Shown: positions 26,678 to 35,805 of the stretch, in pieces
Layout: the number at the start of each line of letters is the position of its first letter
Position numbering within the stretch: the stretch's first letter is position 1
DNA from: Corynebacterium marinum DSM 44953
GTDB lineage: Bacteria; Actinomycetota; Actinomycetes; Mycobacteriales; Mycobacteriaceae
Length of the DNA stretch: 64,000 nt
Direction: 5' to 3'
NCBI RefSeq assembly: GCF_000835165.1
Contig: NZ_CP007790.1
Coordinates: 992,001-1,056,000 of the forward strand
Made by a program: the position numbers and the translations under genes
Notes under the pieces: generated by a model
Told to the model about the DNA's origin: nothing
Database searches by the model: none
The model's input: the letters and a program-made list of their open reading frames with translations, nothing else

Positions 26678-28279
26678 CTACTCCTGGTCCTTGCGCGGCG
26701 GGAACATCCCGTCGGGCCGGTCGCCGTCCCAGCTGAGCAGGGAGACCTTTCCGGACGGTGCGGCGGCGTGGGTGGTGCAGGCCTCCGGGGCGCCCTCCCC
26801 GAGGTCGGGGAAGTTGAGGAGCGCGTCCGCGGGGTCGACGTCGCCGAAAGGATCGAGTGAGGTGATACCGCGCGGCGACTCGGGGGAGGCCGTCGGGATG
26901 ACGTAGCGGTCGTCGTACTTGGCGATGCCGAGCAGACGGTACATCTGCTGGATCTCCTTGCCCGTCATGCCGACCGCCTCGGCGATCCGCTCCTGCGGTT
27001 CGTTGCCCAGGTTGAGGTCGCGCATGTAGGAACGCATGGCCACCAGGCGGCGCAGCGAACGCTCCACGGGGGCGGTGTCGCCGGCGGTGAACAACCCGGC
27101 GAGGTACTCCAGCGGGATGCGCATCGTCGACAGGGCGGTGAACAGGACCTTGTCGTCCTCGCCGTCGTTGCCGGAGGCGGTGACGGCGTCGACCACGGGC
27201 GAGAGCGGCGGGATGTACCAGACCATCGGCAGGGTGCGGTACTCCGGGTGCAGCGGCAGCGCCACCTCGTACTTGAAGATGAGGTCCCAGATCGGGGACT
27301 GCTGGGCCGCGTCGATCCAGGAGTGGGGGATGCCGGCCTGCTGGGCCGCATCGACGACGCGGGGGTCCCGCGGGTCGAGCAGGATCGACTTCTGCGCCTC
27401 GAAGAGGTCCTGCGGGTCTTCGGTGGCGGCGGCCTCGGCGACCCGGTCGGCGTCGTAGAGCAGGACGCCGAGATAGCGCAGGCGGCCGACGCAGGTCTCG
27501 GAGCAGACGGTCGGCTGGCCTACCTCGATGCGCGGGTAGCACAGCGTGCACTTCTCGGCCTTGCCGGACTTGTGGTTGAAGTAGACCTTCTTGTACGGGC
27601 AGCCGGAGACGCACATGCGCCAGCCGCGGCAGTGGTCCTGGTCGACCAGGACGATGCCGTCCTCCGTGCGCTTGTACATCGCGCCGGAGGGGCAGGAGGA
27701 GACGCAGGTCGGGTTGAGGCAGTGCTCGCAGATGCGGGGCAGGTAGAACATGAAGGAGTCCTCGATCTCCTTCTTCACCTCCAGGTTCATCTGGTGGAGG
27801 ACCGGATCCTCGTCGAGAGTGGCGGAGGAGCCGCCGAGGTTGTCGTCCCAGTTGGAGGACCAGCTGATGGTGTCCATGGGACGTCCGTCGAGCTGGGAGA
27901 CGGGCCGCGCGGTGGGCTGGGTGTTCTGGTTGCCCGGGGTGGACAGGAGCTTGTCGTACTCGTAGGTCCACGGCTCGTAGTAGTCGTGGATGGTGGGCAG
28001 CTTCGGGTTGTGGAAGATGTTGAACAGCTTGGACAGGCGGCCGCCCGAGCGGGGCTTGAGCTTGCCGGAGGAGGTGCGGGTCCAGCCGCCCTCCCACTTG
28101 TCCTGGTCCTCCCAGCCGCGGGGGTAGCCCACCCCGGGCCGGGTCTCGACGTTGTTGAACCAGATGTACTCGGTGCCTTCGCGGTTGGTCCACGCCTGCT
28201 TGCACGTGACCGAACAGGTGTGGCAGCCGATGCACTTGTCCAGGTTCATGACCATGGCGATCTGAGCCATAACCTTCAT
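26678..28279 (-). CDS. narH: Respiratory nitrate reductase beta subunit (iron-sulfur)
   Basis: A 533-residue electron-transfer subunit. The start ATG at 28279 overlaps the narG stop by one base (TAATG). Four cysteine groups are visible: CIGCHTCSVTC near the N-terminus, CEHCLNPTCVSSCP, CRGWRMCVSGCP and CTLCYPRIEVG followed by CSETCVGRLR. The third has Trp in place of the second Cys, the signature of the [3Fe-4S] centre in NarH; the others bind [4Fe-4S] clusters. It links NarI hemes to NarG. Confidence 0.96.
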   Translation of the reverse strand: MKVMAQIAMVMNLDKCIGCHTCSVTCKQAWTNREGTEYIWFNNVETRPGVGYPRGWEDQDKWEGGWTRTSSGKLKPRSGGRLSKLFNIFHNPKLPTIHDYYEPWTYEYDKLLSTPGNQNTQPTARPVSQLDGRPMDTISWSSNWDDNLGGSSATLDEDPVLHQMNLEVKKEIEDSFMFYLPRICEHCLNPTCVSSCPSGAMYKRTEDGIVLVDQDHCRGWRMCVSGCPYKKVYFNHKSGKAEKCTLCYPRIEVGQPTVCSETCVGRLRYLGVLLYDADRVAEAAATEDPQDLFEAQKSILLDPRDPRVVDAAQQAGIPHSWIDAAQQSPIWDLIFKYEVALPLHPEYRTLPMVWYIPPLSPVVDAVTASGNDGEDDKVLFTALSTMRIPLEYLAGLFTAGDTAPVERSLRRLVAMRSYMRDLNLGNEPQERIAEAVGMTGKEIQQMYRLLGIAKYDDRYVIPTASPESPRGITSLDPFGDVDPADALLNFPDLGEGAPEACTTHAAAPSGKVSLLSWDGDRPDGMFPPRKDQE

Positions 28280-31200
28280 TAGAACTGCACCTCCTGGGAG
28301 CGGCGACGGATGCGGGTGACCTCGTCGCGGTTGTTGCCGGTGGGGCCGATGTAGTTGAAGCCGTAGGTCAGGTGGCCGTAGCCGCCAGCGACATGCACCG
28401 GTTTGATCATGATGCGGGTCAGCGAGTTGTGGGTGCCGCCGCGGCGGCCCGTGTTCTCGTTCAGGGGAGTGCCCACGGTGCGCTCCTGGGCGTGGTTCAT
28501 GATCGCCGTGCCCTCCGGGATGCGGTGGGAGACGATCGCCCGGGCGGAGACGATGCCGTTGCGGTTGTAGAGCTCGACCCACTCGTTGTCGGCGACCCCG
28601 AGCTTGGCGGCGTCCTTGTCGGACATCCACACCACCTGGCCGCCGCGGGAGATCGACAGCAAATGCAGGTTGTCGAAGTACTGCGAGTGGATCGACCACT
28701 TGTTGTGCGGGGTGAGGTAGCGCACGGTGATCTCCGGGTTCCCGTCCTCGCCGCGCACGAGCTCACCCGGGTTGTTCTCGCCGTTGAGGTGCAGGCGGTC
28801 CAACGGCGGCCGGAACACGGGCAGAGCCTCCCCGTAGTCCAGGTACCAGTCGTGGTCGAGGTAGTAGTGCATTCGGCCCGACAGTGTGTGGAAGGGCTTG
28901 TCGTACTCGATGTTGATGGAGAAGGCGGTGTAACGGCGGCCGTTGCGCTTGTCGCCCGTCCACTCCGGCGAGGTCAGGACCTCCACGGGACGTTCCTTCA
29001 CCCGGTCCCAGTCGATGCGGGTGCCCACGTTGTCCTCGATGAGGTCCGACATGTCGGTGCCCACCCGGTTGCCCTGGTTCCGGAAGCCCTCCTCGGCGAC
29101 CGCGCCGTTCGACACGCCCGACAGGTGCAGGATCATCTCGATGACCTTGATGTCGGTGTCCAGGTCCGGGAGCGTGCCGGCCATGGAGGTCTCCGAGGTG
29201 CCGTTCTTCACGCCGAGCTCCTCGACCTGCCTGGCCACGTTGTACGGCGTGCCGTGCACGCCCGTGCCCTTCTCCCCGGTGAGCGGCCCGAGGTGGGTCC
29301 ACTTCTCGAAGATCTTGGTGTAGTCACGCTCCACGGGGATGAGCTTGGCCATCGTCTGGCCCGGGATCAGGCCCGTCTCGGCGATATCGGGGACGACGCC
29401 GTTGGGCATGCTCAGCTCGTCCGGGGAGTCGTGTCCCAGCGGGGCGGAGATGACGTCCGTCTGGGTGCCCAACCAGCGCACCGCCTGCTGGGACACCGAC
29501 TTCGTCAGGTCGCGGAAGACCTCGAAGTCGGTGCGCGCCTCCCACGGCGGGTTGATCGCGGCGTTGAAGGAGTGGATGAACGGGTGCATGTCTGTGGTGG
29601 ACAGGTCGTGCTTCTCGTACCAGGTCGCGGCCGGCAGGACGATGTCCGAGACCAGGGTCGTCGACGTGTTCCGGAAGTCCGTCGTCAGCATCAGGTCGAG
29701 CTTGCCGGTGGGGGCCTCGTCGCGCCACCGGATGGACTCGGGGCGCTCGTGCGGCTCGAGCTCCTTCGCTGTGGCGTCCGAGTCCACCCCCAGCATGTGC
29801 CGCAGGAAGAACTCGGTGCCCTTGGCGGAGGAGCCCATGAGGTTGGTGCGCCAGTTGAGCAGGATGCGCGGCCAGTTCTCCGGGGCATCCGGGTCCTCCG
29901 CGGCGAACTGCATGTTCCCGCTCTCCAGCTCGGAGACGATGTAGTCCTTGACGTCCATGCCCTTGTCCCGGGCCTCGTCGGCCAGCAGCAGCGGGTTGCG
30001 GTTGAACTGCGGGTAGGCCGGCATCCAGCCGCGCTTCATCGACTCGATGAGCGTGTCGGACAGCGACTTGGTGCCCACCGCGCCGCGGTTGGCCAACGGG
30101 GAGGCCAGGCGGGCGGCCTTGGAGTTGTCGTAGCGCCACTGGTCGGTGGTCAGGTAGTAGAAGCCGGTGGTGATCATCTGGCGCGCCGGGCGCTGCCAAT
30201 CCAGGGCGAAGGCGTACTGGGACCAGCCGTTCATCGGGCGCAGCTTCTCCTGGCCGACGTAGTGGGCCCAGCCGCCGCCGTTGACTCCCTGTGTGCCGCA
30301 CATGGAGGTCAGGGCGAGGAAGGTGCGGTAGATGTTGTCGGCGTGGAAGTAGTGGTTGACGCCGGCGCCCATGATGATCTGGCTGCGGCCGTTCGAGTCG
30401 TCCGCGTTCTGGGCGAACTCGCGTCCGATGCGGATGGCGGCGTTGGCCGGCACGCCGGTCAGTTCCTCCTGCCAGGCGGGGGTGCCCGGCGAGGTGGCGT
30501 CGTGGAAGTCGGCCGGCCACTGGCCCGGCAGGTTCAGCTCGGGGCGGGCGACGCCGTAGTGCGCGAGCATGACGTCGAAGACCGTGGTGACCTTGTGGCC
30601 GTCAATCTCGCGGTAGGGGACGCCGCGGCGGACCACGCCCGCGCCGATCGGGCCGGTGCCGTCGATGTCCGCCGGGTCCGCGTCGAGGTCGAAGCGGGGG
30701 AAGAGCACCTCCGCGGTGCCGAACTCGCCGGTCTCGGCGACGGACATGACGGATTCGACGCCGTCCTGCCGCAGGTTCCACTTGCCCACCCCGGCGTCGC
30801 CGTAGCGGTCGGCCACGGTGCCGCCGGGGTCGGCGACGCTGCCGTCGGGTTGCATGGTCAGCAGGCGGTGGGTGGCGTTGGCGGAGTCGCGCAGTTCGGT
30901 GTGGGCCGGCGACGCGTCGTCGAGAAGCGAGGCGGTGAGGAACTTGCCCGGGGTGAGCGTGCCGTCCTCGCGCTCGTCCAGCGCGATGAGGAACGGGGCG
31001 TCGGTGTACTTGCGCATGTAGTTGATGAAGTACGGCGTCTGCCGGCCCACGTGGAATTCGGAGAGGATGACGTGGCCCATGGCGAAGGCCAGGGCGGCGT
31101 CGGTGCCCGGGTTGATGCGCAGCCACTCGTCGGCGAACTTCGTGCTGTCGGCGAAGTCCGGGGAGACGACGACGACCTTGGTGCCGTTGTAGCGGGTCTC

Positions 31201-32019
31201 CACCATGAAGTGGGAGTCCGGGGTACGGGTGACCGGGATGTTGGAGCCCCACATCATGAGGTAGGAGGAGTTGTACCAGTCACCGGACTCCGGTACGTCG
31301 GTCTGGTCGCCGAAGGTCTGCGGGGAAGCGGGCGGTAGGTCGGCGTACCAGTCGTAGAAGGACAGGGCGACGCCGCCGATCATCTGCAGGAAACGGGTGC
31401 CCGCGCCGTAGGAGACCTGCGACATCGCGGGGATGACCGTGAAGCCGGCGATACGGTCCGGCCCGTACTGGCGGATGGTGTAGGTGTGGGCGGCGGCCGC
31501 GATCTCGATGGCCTCCTCGTAGGTGATGCGGATGAGGCCGCCCTTGCCGCGCTGGGAGACGTAGGCGTGGCGCTTCTCCGGGGTCTCGACGATCTCGCGC
31601 CAGGCCAGGACCGGGTCGCCGAGCCGCGCCTTGGCCTCGCGGTACATGTCCACGAGAACGCCGCGGGCGTAGGGGTAGCGGACACGCGTGGGGGAGTAGG
31701 TGTACCAGGAGAACGAGGCTCCGCGGGGGCAGCCGCGCGGCTCGTAGTCGGGCATGTCCGGGCCGGTCGAGGGATAGTCCACGGCCTGGGACTCCCAGGT
31801 GATCACGCCGTCCTTGACGTAGACCTTCCAGGAGCAGGAACCCGTGCAGTTCACGCCGTGCGTGGAGCGGACCATCTTGTCGAAGGACCAGCGGTTGCGG
31901 TAGAAGATGTCCGCCTGGCGGCCGCCCTTGAGGAAGAGCTGCTGACCGCTCTCGGTCATCTCGCCCTTGCGGAGGAAGCTCCCGAACTTGAACAACGGGT
32001 TGGCTGCGGTGGTTGTCAT
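28279..32019 (-). CDS. narG: Respiratory nitrate reductase alpha subunit (catalytic)
   Basis: A 1246-residue molybdenum bis-MGD enzyme that reduces nitrate to nitrite on the cytoplasmic side. The start is ATG 32019, with AAAGGA 8 bases upstream; a TTG just before it is in frame but less likely. The N-terminus has HGVNCTGSC followed by a third Cys in PRGCPRG, the His/Cys set of the FS0 cluster. DWYNSSYLMMWGSN then TRTPDSHF carries the Asp region that binds Mo in NarG. There is no Tat signal, as in membrane-bound inward-facing NarG. It needs molybdate from ModABC and cofactor from the Moa/Moe/Mob/Mog genes nearby. Confidence 0.97.
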   Translation of the reverse strand: MTTTAANPLFKFGSFLRKGEMTESGQQLFLKGGRQADIFYRNRWSFDKMVRSTHGVNCTGSCSWKVYVKDGVITWESQAVDYPSTGPDMPDYEPRGCPRGASFSWYTYSPTRVRYPYARGVLVDMYREAKARLGDPVLAWREIVETPEKRHAYVSQRGKGGLIRITYEEAIEIAAAAHTYTIRQYGPDRIAGFTVIPAMSQVSYGAGTRFLQMIGGVALSFYDWYADLPPASPQTFGDQTDVPESGDWYNSSYLMMWGSNIPVTRTPDSHFMVETRYNGTKVVVVSPDFADSTKFADEWLRINPGTDAALAFAMGHVILSEFHVGRQTPYFINYMRKYTDAPFLIALDEREDGTLTPGKFLTASLLDDASPAHTELRDSANATHRLLTMQPDGSVADPGGTVADRYGDAGVGKWNLRQDGVESVMSVAETGEFGTAEVLFPRFDLDADPADIDGTGPIGAGVVRRGVPYREIDGHKVTTVFDVMLAHYGVARPELNLPGQWPADFHDATSPGTPAWQEELTGVPANAAIRIGREFAQNADDSNGRSQIIMGAGVNHYFHADNIYRTFLALTSMCGTQGVNGGGWAHYVGQEKLRPMNGWSQYAFALDWQRPARQMITTGFYYLTTDQWRYDNSKAARLASPLANRGAVGTKSLSDTLIESMKRGWMPAYPQFNRNPLLLADEARDKGMDVKDYIVSELESGNMQFAAEDPDAPENWPRILLNWRTNLMGSSAKGTEFFLRHMLGVDSDATAKELEPHERPESIRWRDEAPTGKLDLMLTTDFRNTSTTLVSDIVLPAATWYEKHDLSTTDMHPFIHSFNAAINPPWEARTDFEVFRDLTKSVSQQAVRWLGTQTDVISAPLGHDSPDELSMPNGVVPDIAETGLIPGQTMAKLIPVERDYTKIFEKWTHLGPLTGEKGTGVHGTPYNVARQVEELGVKNGTSETSMAGTLPDLDTDIKVIEMILHLSGVSNGAVAEEGFRNQGNRVGTDMSDLIEDNVGTRIDWDRVKERPVEVLTSPEWTGDKRNGRRYTAFSINIEYDKPFHTLSGRMHYYLDHDWYLDYGEALPVFRPPLDRLHLNGENNPGELVRGEDGNPEITVRYLTPHNKWSIHSQYFDNLHLLSISRGGQVVWMSDKDAAKLGVADNEWVELYNRNGIVSARAIVSHRIPEGTAIMNHAQERTVGTPLNENTGRRGGTHNSLTRIMIKPVHVAGGYGHLTYGFNYIGPTGNNRDEVTRIRRRSQEVQF

Positions 32020-32050
32020 CAAAATATCCTTTGCTCTTCGGGTCGGTGGT

Positions 32051-33388
32051 TCAGCCCGGGAACGGGGCGTTGGGGCGGGCGTAGTAGATCCAGACGAGGG
32101 CGGTGGCGACCGCGAAGAACACCACGCAACCCCAGAAGAAGATCACCGGGGCCATCAGCGACAGCAGGACGCCGACGATGAACGGGCCGAAGGCGCCGAT
32201 CGCGCCGGTCCAGCCGATCACGCCGCCGGCCTGGCGCTTGGGCAGGATCATCGGCATCTGCTTGAAGGTGCCGGCGTTGCCCAGGCCGGTGAAGAAGAAC
32301 ATGATGAGCATCGACCCGAGGAACCAGATGTACTGGTCCGGGGAGTCCGGGGTGAGGAACAGCGCGGCGATCGCGGTGAACACGGTCATGCCCGCACCGC
32401 CGATGAAGGTCCAGACGGCGCCGCCGTATTTGTCGCACAGCGGGCCCCACATGGCGCGGACGAGGGCGCCGATGAACGGGCCGATGAAGGCGTAGGCGGC
32501 GCCGCGGGGCAGGTCCTCCACCGCGTAGGTGGCGGCGAACTCGGAGCCGGAGCCGAAGACGTTGTTGATGATCAGCGCCAGCTGGGCGGCGAAGCCGGAG
32601 AAGGCGCCGAAGGTCATCAGGTAGACGGCGGTGAGGATCCAGGTGTTCTTGTTGCCGAAGATGTCGATCTGCTGACGGAAGTTGGCCTTGACCGGAACGT
32701 CCTTGAGGAGAACCCAGGCGACGACCGCCATGATGATCGCCCACGGCACCATGACGATGGCGGGGTTGTGCACGAAGAGGGCTTCCCCGTCCCCGGAACG
32801 CTGCGGGGCGACGAAGCCGATGCCCAGGAGGGTGACACCCATGAGCCACGGGGCGATCAGCATGATGAAGGACATGCCGAAGTTGCCCAGGCCGGCCTGC
32901 AGGCCCAGCGCCGTGCCGGACAGCCTCTTCGGGAAGAAATAGCCGGTCGAGGGCATGAATCCGGAGAACACGCCGCCGCCGATGCCCGTGATGAACGCCA
33001 GGACGAGCAGCCACCAGTAGGGGGTGTCGGTGTTCTGGACCGCGAAGTACCAGCCGAACATCGGGATGATGAACAGCAGCGAGGACATGGAGACCAGGCG
33101 GCGGGTGCCCATCGTCGCGGGGAGGAACATGAACACCAGGCGGAAGAGGCCGCAGGCGAGGCCGGGGATGGAGGTGAGCCAGTAGAGCTGGGTGGTGCTC
33201 AGGTCGAAACCGATCGAGTTGAGGACCGGCGCGATAGCGGACACGAGGTACCAGGTGGCGAAGCCGATGAACAGGATGATCGTGGAGACCCACAGGGTCC
33301 GCCACGCGATGGAGGAGTCCCAGCTCTCCTCGTGTTCCGGGTCCCAGCCTTGCAGGACGCGGCCTTCTGTGTTGAGTGTCGTACTCAT
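32051..33388 (-). CDS. narK: Nitrate/nitrite transporter
   Basis: A 445-residue major facilitator protein with about 12 membrane helices. It moves nitrate in and nitrite out. Conserved features are the FDLSTTQLYWLTSIPGLACG segment after helix 1 and the glycine-rich GLGNFGMSF and GLGNAGTF stretches, the nitrate signature of the NarK family. The start ATG 33388 has GAGGA upstream. It is the first gene of narKGHJI. The 31-base gap to narG supports one operon. The upstream spacer carries repeated GGTTA motifs. Confidence 0.95.
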   Translation of the reverse strand: MSTTLNTEGRVLQGWDPEHEESWDSSIAWRTLWVSTIILFIGFATWYLVSAIAPVLNSIGFDLSTTQLYWLTSIPGLACGLFRLVFMFLPATMGTRRLVSMSSLLFIIPMFGWYFAVQNTDTPYWWLLVLAFITGIGGGVFSGFMPSTGYFFPKRLSGTALGLQAGLGNFGMSFIMLIAPWLMGVTLLGIGFVAPQRSGDGEALFVHNPAIVMVPWAIIMAVVAWVLLKDVPVKANFRQQIDIFGNKNTWILTAVYLMTFGAFSGFAAQLALIINNVFGSGSEFAATYAVEDLPRGAAYAFIGPFIGALVRAMWGPLCDKYGGAVWTFIGGAGMTVFTAIAALFLTPDSPDQYIWFLGSMLIMFFFTGLGNAGTFKQMPMILPKRQAGGVIGWTGAIGAFGPFIVGVLLSLMAPVIFFWGCVVFFAVATALVWIYYARPNAPFPG

Positions 33389-33430
33389 GTAGTCCTCACT
33401 AAACAGGGGCGTTCATTCGATGAGAATCGG

Positions 33431-33481
33431 TGGTTAAATGAAACGATATAACCAATAGGTTGCAATATCCTAAATTTAACC
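33431..33481. promoter_or_regulatory. Repeated GGTTA/TAACC motifs in the narK-mog divergent spacer
   Basis: GGTTAAAT (33432-33439) and ATTTAACC (33474-33481) form a perfect 8-bp inverted repeat. A third copy, TAACCA (33449-33454), pairs with TGGTTA (33431-33436). This AT-rich 50-base block lies 40 to 95 bases before the narK start and could hold the operator of ArnR or another regulator, plus the narK promoter. The rest of the 251-base spacer shows no gene. Confidence 0.45.
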
Positions 33482-33639
33482 GAGAATTTCCGTTTAATTT
33501 GGTTTGAAGGGTGTGTCGCTGGTCCCTTATCTTCCGTCGGCACCGTCGGCGGAGAGGGTTTGCCGTGCGGGCGGCCGCCCCTCACCTGTGAATCATTATG
33601 GCCCAGATCACAACTGTCCGCCGGGAAAGGGGACTGGAT

Positions 33640-34119
33640 ATGACAAATAATCTCACTGGTGCCGTCATCGTGGTCTCCGACCGCATCGTCGACGGACTGC
33701 GGGAGGACAAGGCCGGCCCGGTCGCCCGCCGGCTGCTGGCGGACGCCGGGGTCGAGGCGGAGGTGGTCACCGTGGGGGAGGGGCTCGAGGAGGTGTCCCG
33801 CGCGCTCGCCGACGCCCGCTCCCGCGGCCGCCGCGTCATCGTCACTGTCGGCGGGACCGGGCTGGGGCCCCGGAACCAGACCCCCGAGGCCACCGCCCCC
33901 CTGCTGGAGGTCCGCCTCGACGGGCTGGTCACGCAGGTGCTGATCCAGGGGCTGGCCTCCACCGGCCAGGCGGGGCTGTCGCGGGCGCTCATCGGCCTGA
34001 CGGGGCGGGGTCCGGGCGACGCGCTCATCATCAACTCCCCGGGTTCCGCCGGCGGGGTCAACGACACTCTCGGCGTGGTCTGCCCCCTGCTGCCGAACAT
34101 CTTCGAGCGGATCGGGTGA
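33640..34119 (+). CDS. mog: Molybdopterin adenylyltransferase (Mog/MoaB type)
   Basis: A 159-residue protein that adenylates molybdopterin before Mo insertion by MoeA. I start it at ATG 33640 (MTNNLTGAVIVVSDR), which has AAGGGG upstream; an ATG 42 bases earlier has no site. Motifs: VSDRIVDGLREDKAGP, TVGGTGLGPRNQTPEAT and INSPGSAGG, the MPT-binding signature. It is divergent from narK, consistent with its use for the nitrate reductase cofactor. A strong hairpin follows. Confidence 0.9.
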   Translation: MTNNLTGAVIVVSDRIVDGLREDKAGPVARRLLADAGVEAEVVTVGEGLEEVSRALADARSRGRRVIVTVGGTGLGPRNQTPEATAPLLEVRLDGLVTQVLIQGLASTGQAGLSRALIGLTGRGPGDALIINSPGSAGGVNDTLGVVCPLLPNIFERIG

Positions 34120-34159
34120 CCCGGACGTGGCCCAGGGACTGCCCCGGGCCACGTCCGGG
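34120..34159. terminator. Strong bidirectional terminator after mog
   Basis: Perfect 14-bp stem CCCGGACGTGGCCC (34120-34133) / GGGCCACGTCCGGG (34146-34159) with a 12-base loop, between convergent mog and the DNA methylase gene. Confidence 0.75.
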
Positions 34160-34160
34160 G

Positions 34161-35435
34161 TCAGTCCGCCAGCTCGCCGTAGACCACGCTGCCGCCGCCG
34201 GCCCATCCCACGGCGTCGGAGATGCCGCTCCGCTCGCCGGCGATGACGTTCCGCAGCCTCCGGAGGGCGACCGTTTCGGCCCATTCCCGCTGCTCGATGC
34301 CGATGTGCCGGCGGCCCAGCTTGTGTGCCACAGCCGAGGTCGTGCCGGATCCCAGGTGGTAGTCGAGCACGGTGTCGCCCTCCTCGGTGAACCATTCGAT
34401 GAGCAGCTGCAGGAGTGACTCCGGCTTCTTGCCGTTGCGGAAGCTCACTCCGCCTTCCGCGGCCACCCGGTTGTAGGCCGCGTGGACGTCGAGGAAATTC
34501 GGGCGGGGAAGCCTCGTGTGCGTCGAGGACTGCGGCACCCCCTGGAAGTAGGAGGCGTTCCGGTTGCCCTCCTTCGGGGTGTGGAAGTAACGGTGGCCCA
34601 GCCCGTCGTCGCCGATGCCGGGGACGGAGATGAGCGTCATCGGCGGGAGGCCGAGGGGCTCCAGGTGCGTGACCCAGAAGCGGCCCGACGAGTTCTTCTC
34701 CCGCAGCGACCCCCGGATGGAGTGGGTGCGGAAGTCCCCGTGGCCCGGCCCGGCGTCGACTTTGCGCCATTCGCCGGGGGCGTGGACGGTGCAGGCGCGC
34801 CCGCCCAGCGTGAGCGGCGTTCCCGGGCCGGTGGCCTCCACCCGCCAGCGGTAGTCGGCCGGATCCCTCTCACGCACGCGGCCCGGCATGCGGAAGCGGG
34901 GGTCCGGGGAGTAGACGAGGATCTGCTCGACCACGTCGTTGAACTGCTTATCCGCGGTCAGCGCCCGGTCCGGGTGGCGGACCAGGGCGTGGATGACCGC
35001 GACCTTGTGCAGCCCCTCGTGCTGGTCCAGCATCACCTCGAGGTAGGCGGACTGGTGAAAGCTGCACTGGATGACGAAGGCGGCGTCGCCGCGCAGGAGG
35101 GGGAGGGCGGCGTCGACACGCTCGCGCACGAAGCTGAGCCAGTCGGCCCGGCTGCGACGGTCGGGGTAGAGGTAGTCCGAGCTGCCCGTGTTGTAGGGCG
35201 GGTCGATGTAGACCAGCCGCACGCAGGCGCCGACGAGGGGGTGCAGCGCGCGCAGCGCCGGGAGGTTGTCGCCGCGCACCACCAGGTTATCCTGCTCCGT
35301 CGGGGCGTCGACCGGCTCCACGGTTGACCGGGTGTGGCGGCGCAGTCCGGTCAGCCGCCCCGGCCGGGACGGCGTGCGGGTGTCCATCCCCTGCCAGATG
35401 AGTCGGACGTCATCGCGCGGGGGAGGGCTGGGCAT
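34161..35435 (-). CDS. Orphan site-specific DNA adenine methyltransferase
   Basis: A 424-residue beta-class DNA methylase with DPPYNTGSSDYLY (catalytic motif IV, about 97-109) and LGSGTTSAVAHKLGRRHIG (SAM-binding motif I, near the C-terminus). The order matches type III Mod and related N6-adenine enzymes. No restriction gene is beside it: it sits between mog and a DUF2249 gene, inside the nitrate/molybdenum region, and its GC level looks like that of the core. It may be a solitary methylase for gene control or genome protection, or the remnant of a restriction system. A second ATG at 35387 (MDTRTPSRPG) is also possible. Confidence 0.85.
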   Translation of the reverse strand: MPSPPPRDDVRLIWQGMDTRTPSRPGRLTGLRRHTRSTVEPVDAPTEQDNLVVRGDNLPALRALHPLVGACVRLVYIDPPYNTGSSDYLYPDRRSRADWLSFVRERVDAALPLLRGDAAFVIQCSFHQSAYLEVMLDQHEGLHKVAVIHALVRHPDRALTADKQFNDVVEQILVYSPDPRFRMPGRVRERDPADYRWRVEATGPGTPLTLGGRACTVHAPGEWRKVDAGPGHGDFRTHSIRGSLREKNSSGRFWVTHLEPLGLPPMTLISVPGIGDDGLGHRYFHTPKEGNRNASYFQGVPQSSTHTRLPRPNFLDVHAAYNRVAAEGGVSFRNGKKPESLLQLLIEWFTEEGDTVLDYHLGSGTTSAVAHKLGRRHIGIEQREWAETVALRRLRNVIAGERSGISDAVGWAGGGSVVYGELAD

Positions 35436-35465
35436 GGGCCGAGTCTAGCGGGCCCGCGGGATTCC

Positions 35466-35732
35466 TCAGGCGGTTCTGGTGAACTTCAGGCGCCAGTCGC
35501 GCGGGCCCTCCTGCAGGTAGGCCACGTCGAAAGTCTCCTCGCGGGCCCCGATCTCCTCGAGTAGGGGCAGGGGGTTGTGCGGGGCGATGAGGATGAGTGA
35601 CTCGCCGACGCCCCGGGAGCCGAGCGCGCCGTGGATGGCGCCGTGGCGCACCGCGTGGGGGATGATGGCGGCGTTGAGGGTCGGAACGTCGTCGACCTCG
35701 CGGGCGTCGGTGAGGGGCAGCTGCATGATCAT
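35466..35732 (-). CDS. DUF2249 domain protein
   Basis: An 88-residue protein, started at ATG 35732 (MIMQLPLTD) with AGGAAAGG 9 bases upstream. The DUF2249 pattern is seen as LILIAPHNPLPLL in the middle and QEGPRDWRLKF at the end, a SirA-like small alpha/beta fold. Such proteins are often found with nitric oxide and denitrification genes. Here it is divergent from the membrane protein-nirK operon, with back-to-back -10 elements about 27 bases apart, so shared regulation is likely. The exact role is unknown. Confidence 0.75.
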   Translation of the reverse strand: MIMQLPLTDAREVDDVPTLNAAIIPHAVRHGAIHGALGSRGVGESLILIAPHNPLPLLEEIGAREETFDVAYLQEGPRDWRLKFTRTA

Positions 35733-35760
35733 GTGGGGTGGCCTTTCCTGGGTCGGGGAG

Positions 35761-35798
35761 AATGTATCCTTTCGAGCCTGTGGGATAAATAGTACGAT
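35761..35798. promoter_or_regulatory. Back-to-back promoters for DUF2249 and the nirK operon
   Basis: On the minus strand TACATT (35761-35766) is 29 bases before the DUF2249 start. On the plus strand TACGAT (35793-35798) ends 7 bases before the GTG at 35806, which lacks a ribosome binding site, so this mRNA is probably leaderless. The space between is short enough for one regulator to control both. Confidence 0.45.
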
Positions 35799-35805
35799 AA
35801 AACCC

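Noticed and set aside
28372..31338. A 988-codon open frame antisense to narG
   Set aside because: It is the mirror of a well-conserved gene in GC-rich DNA and gives a low-complexity Val/Gly/Ala/Arg protein without a family.
33598..33639. Earlier ATG start for mog
   Set aside because: It adds 14 residues that lack family similarity, and the Shine-Dalgarno sequence points to ATG 33640.
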